Origin: Sulfitobacter litoralis
Lineage (GTDB): Bacteria; Pseudomonadota; Alphaproteobacteria; Rhodobacterales; Rhodobacteraceae
Assembly: GCF_900103185.1 (NCBI RefSeq)
Contig: NZ_FNJD01000017.1
Location: 1-64,000, forward strand
Reading direction: 5' to 3'
Length of the DNA: 64,000 bases
In this document: positions 49,035 through 57,908 of the stretch, in pieces
How the letters are laid out: each line of letters begins with the position of its first letter
Numbering within the stretch: position 1 is the stretch's first letter
The notes under the pieces: model-generated
Seen by the model: only the letters and a program-made list of their open reading frames with translations
Told to the model about the DNA's origin: nothing
The model's database searches: none
Position numbers and translations under genes: made by a program

Positions 49035-50372
49035 ATGAGGCAGAGTGTAAAACGGGCAGGGGGCATATGCGCAGCAGCGCTGGCCCTATCCGGCTGCATG
49101 TCGGATTTCGGCAGCGGCATGATGCCCGGTGACCTGATGCCGACCGACATTGTCACACGGTTCCGCACCCCCGACGCCTCGCAGGCGATGAAACCCACCT
49201 ACGCTGAAAAAATCACCGCAGACAGCCAGATCATCCAAGGTCTGGCGCTGCGGTCTTCTGTTTTGCCCGATGGTACCGTGTCGGATCAGGTGGCCGCCGC
49301 TGTGCTGGCCGCCAACAGCCGCACCGCCGAGGCAGAGCTGCGCGCCGCAACGTTGCGGTCCGAGGCCGCGAGCAAGAACTGGCTCCCCAAGATCGGGCCA
49401 CAGGTCAACCTCACCTCGCTGGGGTCGCTCGCGGCCAATCTGGTGGTGGATCAAGTGCTGTTCGATAATGGCCGCCGCGCGGGCGAACGCGCTTTTGCTG
49501 TGGCCGACGTCGAAGTCGCTGCCGTGTCGCTGGCGCAAGACACCAACAACCGCGTGGCAACCGCGCTGAAGCTCTACACCAACGCGATCGAGGCGCGCGA
49601 TACCGCGGCGCTGAACCGTGTCGCGCTCAAGGATATGACCCATTTCGAATGGGTGATGCAGGAACGTGTCAAAGGCGGCGTATCGGATGTGTCCGACCTG
49701 ACCATCCTGCGCCAGAAACTGCTGGAAATCCGTGCCACGCTTGATGCCTCGGTCGAGCGCGAAGCGACCTCGATGTCCGAGCTGAACGCGATGTCGGTTC
49801 ACCCGCTTGACGCGATGCACGGCGTGCCAGAGGTCCCCGTCAACAGCTTTGCCGGCGCGCCGCTGTCCGTGGTCCGTGCCGAAGCCGAAAAGACCCGCGC
49901 CATTGCGGCGTCCAAGGTTGAACGTGCCGGATTGCTGCCGGGCCTGTCCGCGGGAGCAACCATTGGTGAAGGCGGCGGTGCAGGGCTGAGCCTTGGGTCG
50001 GATCAACTGCTGGGTCTGGGCACCAAGGCGTCGCTTGACGCGTCGGGCATGGCCGAGGAAACCGCCACGCGCAAAGTGCGTCAATCGATCGAAGACGCGA
50101 ACCGCACGTTGCGCCGTCTGGAAAAGCAGCTGAGCGCCAAAACCCGTCAGGCGAGCGAAGCCGCGACCCTTGCAGTACAGGCCAAACGCAATCTCGATCT
50201 GTTTCAGGAACAGTATGACGCCGGTCAGCGTCAGGTCATGGATGTGGTCGGCGTTTACGAGACATACTCGCGCCAGCAACAATCGCAAATCACCCTTAAA
50301 TACGAGTCAGTGCGTCTGAAGATCGAAATGGCGCAGATTCAGGGTGTGCTGGCGGACGGGAGCGCGATTTGA
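49035..50372 (+). CDS. TolC-family outer-membrane channel of the type I secretion system
   Basis: A 445-residue outer-membrane efflux protein with a lipobox LSGC near residue 21. The two long helical repeats of the TolC fold are visible, with an N-terminal half ending near NAIEARDTAALNRV and a C-terminal half with SIEDANRTLRRLEKQL and LFQEQYDAGQRQVMDV. It provides the outer-membrane exit for the adhesin. It starts 106 bases after the adhesin gene. Confidence 0.88.
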   Translation: MRQSVKRAGGICAAALALSGCMSDFGSGMMPGDLMPTDIVTRFRTPDASQAMKPTYAEKITADSQIIQGLALRSSVLPDGTVSDQVAAAVLAANSRTAEAELRAATLRSEAASKNWLPKIGPQVNLTSLGSLAANLVVDQVLFDNGRRAGERAFAVADVEVAAVSLAQDTNNRVATALKLYTNAIEARDTAALNRVALKDMTHFEWVMQERVKGGVSDVSDLTILRQKLLEIRATLDASVEREATSMSELNAMSVHPLDAMHGVPEVPVNSFAGAPLSVVRAEAEKTRAIAASKVERAGLLPGLSAGATIGEGGGAGLSLGSDQLLGLGTKASLDASGMAEETATRKVRQSIEDANRTLRRLEKQLSAKTRQASEAATLAVQAKRNLDLFQEQYDAGQRQVMDVVGVYETYSRQQQSQITLKYESVRLKIEMAQIQGVLADGSAI

Positions 50373-52591
50373 CCCAGAAGCCGACCTTTACGCTGACGAT
50401 CACCAACGGCAACCAAGGTCGAATGGCGGCAACGGAGGCGGTGCAGCCCAAAGCAGAGAATGCCAATCGCCCCGAGGACCGTATCATGGCGCGCGCGAAA
50501 CTCGCCGCGACCTATGCCGGATTACTTGGGGTCACCACCGCCCCCCGCGATATCTTTGACGTAGTTGCCGCGGCCCCGCAGCATGGCAACGATCCGCATG
50601 TCGAGGCCGAAGCGCTTGCGCGTGGGATGGAAACAGCAGGGCTGGTTACTCAGGTCAGCCGCGTGCAGGGCATTTCGAAAGATATGTGGCCGGCCCTGGC
50701 CTATATGACATCGGGGCAGGTGCTGTTGGTCATGGGCCAGCTGCGCGGCGATCTGATCCTCTATGACACAACCTGCACCGACAACCGCGCGATGGTGCCG
50801 ATCAGCGATTTCAAACCCTTCTTTGCAGGCTTGGTGCTGCGCGCCGAAGCCTCGCTGAAGACAGTGGCGGAAACCCATAAAACCGACGGTGCGCCTGCGC
50901 ATTGGTTCTGGGGGCAATTTCCGCGTTTTCGTCGCCAGTTGATAGAGGTCGCAACGGGGTCGTTTGTGGCGAACCTGCTGGCTGTCGCCGTGGCGCTGTT
51001 TTCGTTGCAGGTCTATGACCGCGTGATCCCGCACCAGTCCGAAGCGACGCTCTGGGTGCTCGCAGCGGGTGCGGGGCTAGCCCTGCTGATGGAGGCCTTC
51101 CTCAAGATGGCGCGGGCGCGTCTGATGGACGGGGCAGGGCGGCAGATCGAACTGTCGGTGCAGGACATCCTGATGCGCCGGTTGCTGGGGATGCGGTCCG
51201 ACACGCGCGGCCAAGCACCGAACCAGCTGTTTTCCGCAATGCGGGAATTCGGGTCGGTGCGCGAATTCTTCACGGCATCTACTATCGGCACGATCGCGGA
51301 TATCCCGTTTATTTTCGTGTTCCTGTTCCTCGTCGCCAGCATTGCGGGCAATGTGGTCTGGGTGCTGGTGCTTGGGGGCATCTTGATGCTGGTGCCGGGG
51401 TTCTTTCTGCAAAAGAAAGCGATCCAGTTGACGCAGGAAACCCAAGGGGCGTCGACTAAATCCTCGCGGCTGCTACACGAGGCGATATTCGAACTGGATA
51501 CGGTCAAGACCCAGCGGGCAGAGGACCGCGTGCTGCGTCTGTGGACCGAGCTGAACACCTTGTCGTCGGTTAAATCCTCAGAGCAACGCAAGCTCGCGTC
51601 CTTCCTCACGTTCTGGAGCCAAGGGGTCCAGCAAGCCACCTATGTGGCCGCGGTGATCGTAGGCACTTATCTGGTGTTTGCGGGGGAATTTACCGTGGGG
51701 TCGATTATCGCGGTCGGTATCCTGACAGGCCGGACGCTGGGGCCGCTGACGCAGCTTTCGGGTACGATGGCGCGATGGGGCAATGTCAAAGGCGCTCTGG
51801 ACGGACTCGACGCGATTGTCGCCGCACCGCAGGACACCGCCGAGGCGCGCACCTATTTGCGGCGCGAAAAGCTGAAAGGCCAGTTCGAGCTGCGCGATGT
51901 GATGTTCCGCTATGAAGACGACGGCGCACCGACGGTTGATATCAAAGCGATGCTGATCCAGCCGGGGCAGCATGTTGCCGTGCTCGGGGCCAACGGATCG
52001 GGCAAATCGACGCTGCTGAAAATGCTCAGCGGGCTCTACGCTCCGACCGAAGGGCGCATCCTGATTGACGGCACAGAGCTGGGCCAGATCGAGCCGCGCG
52101 ACCTGCGCCGGCTGATCGGCTATCTGGGGCAGGACGTGCGCCTGTTCTCGGGCACGCTGCGCGATAACCTGAACCTCACCATGCTGGAGCGTGACGACGA
52201 CCGCCTGCACGCAGCGCTTGATTTTGCGGGTCTGGGGCCGTTTGTGCGCAACCACCACAAGGGTCTGGACCTAGAGATCAAGGACGCAGGCGCGGGCCTG
52301 TCTATAGGACAGCGTCAATCTATTGGTTGGGCGCGCCTGTGGTTGCAGGATCCGGCGATCTGCTTGCTGGATGAGCCGACGGCCGCGCTGGACCAACGAC
52401 TGGAAGCAACACTGGTCTCGCGGTTGCAAGACTGGATGGCCGGACGCACTGCGATCATCGCGACGCATCGTGCGCCGATCCTTGCACTGACGGAACGCAC
52501 GCTGGTGCTGCAAGATGGCCGTATGACCGTTGACGGGCCAAAAGAAAAAGTGCTCGCCCATTTGGCGGGTCAGAAGGGGCATGTCGCATGA
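50369..52591 (+). CDS. Type I secretion ABC transporter (LapB-like)
   Basis: A 740-residue inner-membrane ATPase/permease. The N-terminal 150 residues form a C39-peptidase-like domain that lacks the catalytic cysteine motif, as in LapB/HlyB. Membrane segments lie at about 190-470. The ATPase domain has Walker A LGANGSGKST (about 539), signature LSIGQRQSIG (about 644) and Walker B ICLLDEPTAALD. The TTG start forms a TTGA overlap with the TolC gene. In-frame ATGs at 50423 and 50488 are alternatives. Confidence 0.9.
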   Translation: MTQKPTFTLTITNGNQGRMAATEAVQPKAENANRPEDRIMARAKLAATYAGLLGVTTAPRDIFDVVAAAPQHGNDPHVEAEALARGMETAGLVTQVSRVQGISKDMWPALAYMTSGQVLLVMGQLRGDLILYDTTCTDNRAMVPISDFKPFFAGLVLRAEASLKTVAETHKTDGAPAHWFWGQFPRFRRQLIEVATGSFVANLLAVAVALFSLQVYDRVIPHQSEATLWVLAAGAGLALLMEAFLKMARARLMDGAGRQIELSVQDILMRRLLGMRSDTRGQAPNQLFSAMREFGSVREFFTASTIGTIADIPFIFVFLFLVASIAGNVVWVLVLGGILMLVPGFFLQKKAIQLTQETQGASTKSSRLLHEAIFELDTVKTQRAEDRVLRLWTELNTLSSVKSSEQRKLASFLTFWSQGVQQATYVAAVIVGTYLVFAGEFTVGSIIAVGILTGRTLGPLTQLSGTMARWGNVKGALDGLDAIVAAPQDTAEARTYLRREKLKGQFELRDVMFRYEDDGAPTVDIKAMLIQPGQHVAVLGANGSGKSTLLKMLSGLYAPTEGRILIDGTELGQIEPRDLRRLIGYLGQDVRLFSGTLRDNLNLTMLERDDDRLHAALDFAGLGPFVRNHHKGLDLEIKDAGAGLSIGQRQSIGWARLWLQDPAICLLDEPTAALDQRLEATLVSRLQDWMAGRTAIIATHRAPILALTERTLVLQDGRMTVDGPKEKVLAHLAGQKGHVA

Positions 52592-53778
52592 ACTCTGTCA
52601 GCACCACGCCGCTGGGGGCGCAGATGACGGGGCAGATGCGCGGGCCGTCCATGGTGATCTGGCTCTGCGGTGCATCCGTGCTGGTATTCCTGCTGTGGGC
52701 TGCCTTTGCTTGGGTCGATGAAATTGTGCGCGCCGAAGGGTCGATGATATCTAGCTCGCGGCCCCAGATCATCCAGAACCTCGAGGGCGGTATTCTGGCA
52801 GAGCTTGCCGTGGGCGAGGGTGACCATGTGGAGAAAGGCGACGTGCTGGCAAAGTTGCACGGTACGCAGTTCCAGTCCTCGGTGGATGACTTGCGCGATC
52901 AGATCAGCGCCTTTGAAATCCGCCGTCTGCGCCTAGAGGCAGAGCTGGCCGGACAATATGATTTTGACGTGCCCGACGCCTTCGCCACGCGTACCCCTGA
53001 TATCGTAGCTTCTGAACGCGCGTTGTTGAGGGCGCGGCAATCGGACTTTGTCTCGCGCTCCGAAGGGGCGGGGCGGGTGCTGACCGAGGCCACGAAAGAG
53101 CGTGAACTGCTTGAAAATATGCTCAAGAAAAAGATCGTATCACTGATCGAGGTGACGCGTGCACGCAAGACCCATGCGGATGCGCGGATCAAACTGGACG
53201 AGATCGTCACCGGCACAGAGCTGGACCGTGCGCAGGAGTATTCGGACGTTCTGAAAGAGCTGGCAACGCTGAAACAGAACCTCAAGGCGAGCACGGACCA
53301 GTTGAACCGCACCGTGCTGGTCAGCCCGCTGCGCGGCATCGTCAACAACCTGAGTGTGACCACCATCGGCGGCGTCGTGCGCCCGGGCGAGGAGATCTTG
53401 CAGATCATCCCGCTGGACGAAGAGCTGGTCGTAGAGGCCCGCGTCAAGCCAGAGAACATCGCCGGCGTACGTCCGGGGCAAGAGGCGACGGTCAAGCTGT
53501 CAGCCTATGACTATACGATTTACGGGACGTTGAAGGGCACGGTCAAACTGATCTCGGCTGATACGTTCAAGGACGAACGGTCCCGCGCGGCAGATGGCGA
53601 TCCGCATTATAAGGTGACGCTGCAGGTGGATACTGAACACCTCACCCCGCGACAGGCGTCTTTGCAGATCCGCCCGGGGATGCAGGCGAGCGTCGAACTG
53701 CACACAGGGTCTAAGACGGTTTTGCAGTATCTCTTAAAGCCGCTCTATAAGTCCAAAGAGGCGTTTCGCGAGCCGTAG
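52588..53778 (+). CDS. HlyD-family periplasmic adaptor of the type I secretion system
   Basis: A 396-residue membrane fusion protein with one N-terminal membrane segment (about 21-43), a biotinyl-lipoyl-like half-motif in RPQIIQNLEGGILAEL, long coiled coils (about 90-230) and the second half-motif LVSPLRGIVNNLSVTTIGGVV. The C-terminal beta domain has the HlyD RTX-export segment. It links the ABC protein and the TolC channel. The start is in an ATGA overlap with the ABC gene. Confidence 0.92.
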   Translation: MNSVSTTPLGAQMTGQMRGPSMVIWLCGASVLVFLLWAAFAWVDEIVRAEGSMISSSRPQIIQNLEGGILAELAVGEGDHVEKGDVLAKLHGTQFQSSVDDLRDQISAFEIRRLRLEAELAGQYDFDVPDAFATRTPDIVASERALLRARQSDFVSRSEGAGRVLTEATKERELLENMLKKKIVSLIEVTRARKTHADARIKLDEIVTGTELDRAQEYSDVLKELATLKQNLKASTDQLNRTVLVSPLRGIVNNLSVTTIGGVVRPGEEILQIIPLDEELVVEARVKPENIAGVRPGQEATVKLSAYDYTIYGTLKGTVKLISADTFKDERSRAADGDPHYKVTLQVDTEHLTPRQASLQIRPGMQASVELHTGSKTVLQYLLKPLYKSKEAFREP

Positions 53779-53786
53779 ACGTGGCA

Positions 53787-53836
53787 AGGGGGCTGTCGGC
53801 CCCCCTGACCCCCCGAGGATTTTTTCCATTCGGAAG
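53787..53836 (+). repeat. GC-rich hairpin element with GAGGATTTTTT / CCATTCGGAAG tail
   Basis: GGGGGC pairs with GCCCCC (53787-53805), followed by CCCCCCGAGGATTTTTT and CCATTCGGAAGA. It is the second copy of the arrangement at 25667-25730. Here it lies immediately after the secretion operon and abuts the dtd stop at 53838; the hairpin and T run could end the secretion operon. Confidence 0.55.
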
Positions 53837-53837
53837 A

Positions 53838-54284
53838 TCAGGGGTTTTCCGTGTCGAGCCAGAGGGTGACGGGGCCGTCATTGGTCAGGGCGACGGACAT
53901 GTCGGCCCCGAAAGCGCCGGTTTGGACGGGGATGCCGAGGGCTTCGATGCAGACGATGAAATCTTGGTACAGCATCTTTGCCTGATCAGGCTTGGCCGCG
54001 CGCGAGAAACCGGGGCGGGTGCCGCGGGACGTATCGGCGGCGAGGGTGAACTGGCTGACAATCAGAGCGCTGCCGCCCGTATCGGCGAGGCTACGGTTCA
54101 TTTTGCCGGCTTCATCCTTAAACAGGCGCAGCTTGGCGATCTTTTGAGCAAGTGTCTGAGCGGTCGCTTGGGTGTCATCGGGCATGGCGCAGACGAAAAT
54201 CAGGAGGCCATGCTCGATCTGCCCGATGATCTGGCCGTCGACGGTGACAGAGGCGTCGGTAACACGTTGGAGAAGTGCGCGCAT
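53838..54284 (-). CDS. dtd: D-aminoacyl-tRNA deacylase
   Basis: A 148-residue enzyme that removes D-amino acids from mischarged tRNA. Diagnostic segments are [17 protein letters not shown] at the start, [17 protein letters not shown] in the middle and [11 protein letters not shown] near the C-terminus, which holds the Gly-cis-Pro motif. The ATG at 54284 fits the family start; the frame is open 29 codons upstream in the nitroreductase gene. One base separates it from that gene. Confidence 0.95.
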   Translation of the reverse strand: MRALLQRVTDASVTVDGQIIGQIEHGLLIFVCAMPDDTQATAQTLAQKIAKLRLFKDEAGKMNRSLADTGGSALIVSQFTLAADTSRGTRPGFSRAAKPDQAKMLYQDFIVCIEALGIPVQTGAFGADMSVALTNDGPVTLWLDTENP

Positions 54285-54285
54285 A

Positions 54286-54960
54286 TCAGACCTTCCAATC
54301 GATAATGTCGGCGGGTGTGGCCCGCTGCGTGCGGAAGCGGTTGACCGGTGCTGTGTCGTCCGCATAGCCAAAGGAAATCGCGCAAAGGATCAGACGGTCT
54401 TGCGGCAGGTCGAAATGGCTGCGCACGGTGGGCGCATAGGCAGCGATGGCGGCTTGGGCAATGGTGGCGACGCCAAGCGCAGTGGCAGCCAGTGTAAAGG
54501 CGGTGACAAAGCCGCCGCTGTCCATCGCGCCGTAAGCCCCAAGCTCTGCCGGGGAGGTTACGATCGCCACATGGGGCGCGCCAAACAGCGCATAGTTTCG
54601 CATCATCTGCGCTGTGCGACCTGCGCGGTCTGCCTTGTCGATGCCAACCGCGTCATAGAGCTGGAAACCGCAGGCCCGCCGCCGATCGCCGTAAACGCCA
54701 CTGTAGGATGCGGGCCAATCGAGATCGGCGGCGGGGGGCGTGCCCTTGGCAATCTCTTGCGCCAGCGCGTCGCGGAAGCGGTCGGTCGCGGCCCCTTTGG
54801 TGACGGTCAGCTGCCACGGCTGCGCATTGCACCACGACGGCACATGGCGGGCGGTTTCGACGATGCGCGTGATCACCGCGTCATCGACCGGATCGGGGCG
54901 GAAAGCACGGCAGGACGACCGCGCCTTGAGAATGTCGGTCAACGTATCGATCTGGGTCAT
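54286..54960 (-). CDS. Nitroreductase-family flavoprotein
   Basis: A 224-residue FMN-dependent oxidoreductase with [28 protein letters not shown] and a C-terminal [15 protein letters not shown] segment. It would reduce nitroaromatics or quinones. It is not BluB, whose N-terminal motifs differ. The stop lies next to the dtd start and the ATG overlaps the zinc-ribbon gene stop by four bases, so all three are co-translated. Confidence 0.85.
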   Translation of the reverse strand: MTQIDTLTDILKARSSCRAFRPDPVDDAVITRIVETARHVPSWCNAQPWQLTVTKGAATDRFRDALAQEIAKGTPPAADLDWPASYSGVYGDRRRACGFQLYDAVGIDKADRAGRTAQMMRNYALFGAPHVAIVTSPAELGAYGAMDSGGFVTAFTLAATALGVATIAQAAIAAYAPTVRSHFDLPQDRLILCAISFGYADDTAPVNRFRTQRATPADIIDWKV

Positions 54961-56087
54961 TTTTGCAGTGCCATAAAATAGCCGACGATCCCGGCGACAA
55001 TCAGGCCGAGGATCACCGCAAAGGTGATCTTGACGGTGGAATAGGGGCGTTCCCCCTGAACATTGCCGGTGCGGCCGTTGACGACAAAACGATAGGTCTT
55101 GCCGCGGTATTTATAGGCCGCCAGCCAGACCGGCAGGAGGATATGCTTGAACGTCACATCACTGACCTGCGTCTGGATATTGTGGATGCGCTGGCGGTCG
55201 CCGCCGATATCAAAACGCACGTCGCGCTGGATCATCGCGTCCATCACCTCGCGCGCCTGCGCATAGCCTTCGTCAAGCGTGACCGCATAGGCTTCGGCGC
55301 GAAAACCGGCGAGGTATTCCGGCGCATAGGGTTCAAGCGCCGCCAGATCCCACGGGGCGAGTGCATCGGTAAACCGTTTCGGGAGCGATGTTGACGCCAG
55401 CACCAGCACATCATCAAAGAAACGCGCCACACGACCCGAGGTCGCCCGCCAGCGGATTTTGGGCACCTGCTGCTGCACGCGCTTGCCGTCGCGCATGACG
55501 GTCTGGGTCACGTAATAGACCGTGCCCCTTTCGCCCGAATAGCTGGATCGGGTGTCGGCGTCATAGGTCCAGTAGGGCACATAGATCCCCTGCATCTTGC
55601 GGCCCTTGCGCGCGTATTCTTGCAAGCCGTTGGGGGCAAACCAAAGGCTGCCCAGCCAGTCTGTCATGGCATCGCGTGCGGTATTTTCGGTCAGGCCAAA
55701 GGGCAGCACAGCGCGGGGTTTGATGTGGCGGTTCAGGCCTGTGTCGATCACCACAGGCGTCGCGCAGAACGGGCACTCGGTTGCATGTTTGCCGGGGTCG
55801 AATTCCACTTGCGCCGCGCAGTTGGGGCAGGTGGTAACGCGGGTCTCCTCCATCTGGGATTGCGGGAGCGCGCTGGCGAGGGCGGCTTGAAAATCGAGCT
55901 CGGCGATGGGGCTATGCACACCGCGCGCCCCCGAGATTTCCTCGGTATTGCCGCAGTGGTCGCAGACCAGCAGATATCTTTCGGGATCAAACCGCAGATC
56001 GGACCCGCAGGTATCGCATGGAAAACGGTGTTCCTCGCTTGGCGTCGGAGGGAGGGCGGGGTCGTCAAAGCCGGTGCTGGCGGGCAT
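54957..56087 (-). CDS. Zinc-ribbon membrane protein
   Basis: A 376-residue protein with two zinc ribbons at the N-terminus (CDTCGSDLRF and CDHCGN; CPNCAAQVEF and CPFCATPV), a central domain with PYWTYDADTRSSYSGERG and a single C-terminal membrane segment (about 350-371). Similar proteins are often mislabelled as primosomal helicase parts because of the ribbon. No helicase motif is present. Function is unknown. It may be membrane-tethered with the ribbon in the cytoplasm. Confidence 0.75.
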   Translation of the reverse strand: MPASTGFDDPALPPTPSEEHRFPCDTCGSDLRFDPERYLLVCDHCGNTEEISGARGVHSPIAELDFQAALASALPQSQMEETRVTTCPNCAAQVEFDPGKHATECPFCATPVVIDTGLNRHIKPRAVLPFGLTENTARDAMTDWLGSLWFAPNGLQEYARKGRKMQGIYVPYWTYDADTRSSYSGERGTVYYVTQTVMRDGKRVQQQVPKIRWRATSGRVARFFDDVLVLASTSLPKRFTDALAPWDLAALEPYAPEYLAGFRAEAYAVTLDEGYAQAREVMDAMIQRDVRFDIGGDRQRIHNIQTQVSDVTFKHILLPVWLAAYKYRGKTYRFVVNGRTGNVQGERPYSTVKITFAVILGLIVAGIVGYFMALQK

Positions 56088-56153
56088 AGAGCTGTCCTTT
56101 GGTCAGGCCTGCACCAGACATAGGGCACCGCGCCCGCTGCGACCAGAGCGGGG

Positions 56154-56708
56154 CTATAAAAAACGGTGCAGCAGCTTGGGGGCCATGATCCGCAGGGCGT
56201 TATCGCGCAGACGAATGTGGCGCCAGATGTGAAACCCTGAATGGGCGAGCGCGATGCCTGCAAGGGCGTAAAATTCGATACTGTGGATCAGGCCGACCCA
56301 GTCGTTGGCACGTGGCAGGTCGAACGGTACGGCAATCGGGACAATGCCCCCGGCCCATAGCTGCACAGTAGAGGTAATCCCGATCATAAGCCCCGTGAGC
56401 GCGACACCCAAGATACCCCAGATCAGGGTTTTATGCAGCACAGGATGCAGCCAGCGGGCCCAGCCTGTCAGTTTGGGGCCGGGGCGGCCCAGCAATCCGC
56501 ATCGCATATAGTGGACCCACCACAGCAGCGCCGCACTGACAAAAACAAGTCCCATGACAGAATGAAACCGCACCGCCGCAGGCCCGATCCGCGCCACGTC
56601 AGACGGTTGCACCAGCAAGAACCAGACGAACAGGGGCACCATGCCCCAATGCAACAGTTTCATCAGGGTGCGCCGGTGGGGCAGCAAGGGTCGGCGGGGT
56701 GTGATCAT
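56154..56708 (-). CDS. Cytochrome b (di-haem, cytochrome b561-type) membrane protein
   Basis: A 184-residue protein with four predicted membrane segments. Histidines that could bind haem are in LHWGMVPLFVW, RFHSVMGLVF, LHPVLHKTLIWG and LIHSIEFYALAGIALAHSGFHIW. It resembles the cytochrome b subunits that pass electrons between the quinone pool and a periplasmic partner. No partner enzyme is encoded next to it; the closest redox gene is the nitroreductase two genes away. Confidence 0.8.
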   Translation of the reverse strand: MITPRRPLLPHRRTLMKLLHWGMVPLFVWFLLVQPSDVARIGPAAVRFHSVMGLVFVSAALLWWVHYMRCGLLGRPGPKLTGWARWLHPVLHKTLIWGILGVALTGLMIGITSTVQLWAGGIVPIAVPFDLPRANDWVGLIHSIEFYALAGIALAHSGFHIWRHIRLRDNALRIMAPKLLHRFL

Positions 56709-56750
56709 AGCCTAGACACGTGGGCCGCCCCATCTGAGTTTCAGATCGCT

Positions 56751-57875
56751 TTATGCACCGGCGGGCGGCGGCGGGGGCGGCAGCACGGTAAAGAGCTGCG
56801 CCAGTTCTGCCACGTCGTCAGCTTTCAGCCAGCCATCCTGACCCGGTGTCCAGACATAGGTTTCGCGTTTCAGCCCGCCATCGGCAGCCATGCGCCCCAA
56901 GGCGGCCTTGGAAAACGGACCCTTGGTCTGGCCGTTCTCGGCCAAATGCCAGACTTTGTCAGGCTGAGGTGGCGGAGGAGGCGTGTGGGAGGCAGGGGCC
57001 GCGGCAGCGGGGCGGGGCCCCCACGGGCCAGTCTGGGCGGCAGCAGCCTGACCCATCTGCATCCCCAACCCAGCCCCAAGGCCGGTTTGCAGGGCGGCAC
57101 CGGCAGCACCTTCGCGGCCCAGGGCTTCGGCGGCCTGAAACTGGGTGAACTTGTTAAGATCCCCGATCACACCCATGGAGGAACGCTTGTCCATCACCTC
57201 TTCTACGGCAGGGGGAAGCGAGACGTTTTCAATATAAAGCTCGGGGATGGTCAGGCCGTATTCTGCAATCGTGGCCGAAATTTCAGTGCTCACCATTTTG
57301 CCCAGTTCGCGGGTATTGGCGGCCATATCCATGACCGGAATATTGGACAGCGCGATGCTGCGCGAAAATTCCTGCACGATGATGTTGCGGATCTGATAGC
57401 TGATCTCGTCCATGGTGAATTCGCCATCGGTGCCGACGATTTCGGTGAGGAACCGAGCAGGGTCCGACACTTTGACAGAGTAGGTGCCATAGGACCGCAG
57501 GCGCACAGGGCCAAATTCGGGGTCGCGCACGATGATCGGGTTCTTGGTGCCCCATTTCAGATCATTGAAACGGGTGGTGTTGACGAAATAAATCTCGGAT
57601 TTGAAGGGGCTTTTAAAGCCGTGATCCCAGTGCTGCAACGATGTCATGATCGGCATGTTGTTGGTTTCAAGCATATAAAGCCCGGGCGTGAACACATCGG
57701 CCAGCTGGCCTTCGTGGACGAACACCGCAGCTTGACCCTCGCGGACGGTCAGCTTGGCCCCGTATTTGATCTCGTGGCCTTCGCGCTCAAAACGCGACAC
57801 CATCGTATCGCGGGTGTCATCGGTCCAGTGGATAACGTCGATGAATTGGCCAGAGAGAAAATCGAGAATACCCAT
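56751..57875 (-). CDS. SPFH-domain protein with C-terminal GYF_2 domain
   Basis: A 374-residue protein of the YdjI/virion-core-like SPFH group (band 7 relatives). Residues about 20-220 form the SPFH domain, with QFSRSIALSNIPV-like segment (QEFSRSIALSNIPVMDMAAN). A Gln/Ala-rich linker and proline run follow, then a GYF_2 (DUF4339) domain at about 310-360 (WHLAENGQTKGPFSKAAL). There is no membrane segment. Such proteins form membrane-linked oligomers in other bacteria; the cargo here is unknown. Confidence 0.82.
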   Translation of the reverse strand: MGILDFLSGQFIDVIHWTDDTRDTMVSRFEREGHEIKYGAKLTVREGQAAVFVHEGQLADVFTPGLYMLETNNMPIMTSLQHWDHGFKSPFKSEIYFVNTTRFNDLKWGTKNPIIVRDPEFGPVRLRSYGTYSVKVSDPARFLTEIVGTDGEFTMDEISYQIRNIIVQEFSRSIALSNIPVMDMAANTRELGKMVSTEISATIAEYGLTIPELYIENVSLPPAVEEVMDKRSSMGVIGDLNKFTQFQAAEALGREGAAGAALQTGLGAGLGMQMGQAAAAQTGPWGPRPAAAAPASHTPPPPPQPDKVWHLAENGQTKGPFSKAALGRMAADGGLKRETYVWTPGQDGWLKADDVAELAQLFTVLPPPPPPAGA

Positions 57876-57908
57876 GTCTTGGTCCTTTCGGGGGAAGTCG
57901 GTGGCGGG

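Noticed and set aside
54286-54960. BluB (5,6-dimethylbenzimidazole synthase) identity for the nitroreductase
   Set aside because: The N-terminal and mid-protein motifs differ from BluB and the gene is far from the cobalamin operon.
54957-56087. Primosomal helicase annotation for the zinc-ribbon protein
   Set aside because: Only zinc ribbons are present; Walker and helicase motifs are absent and there is a C-terminal membrane segment.
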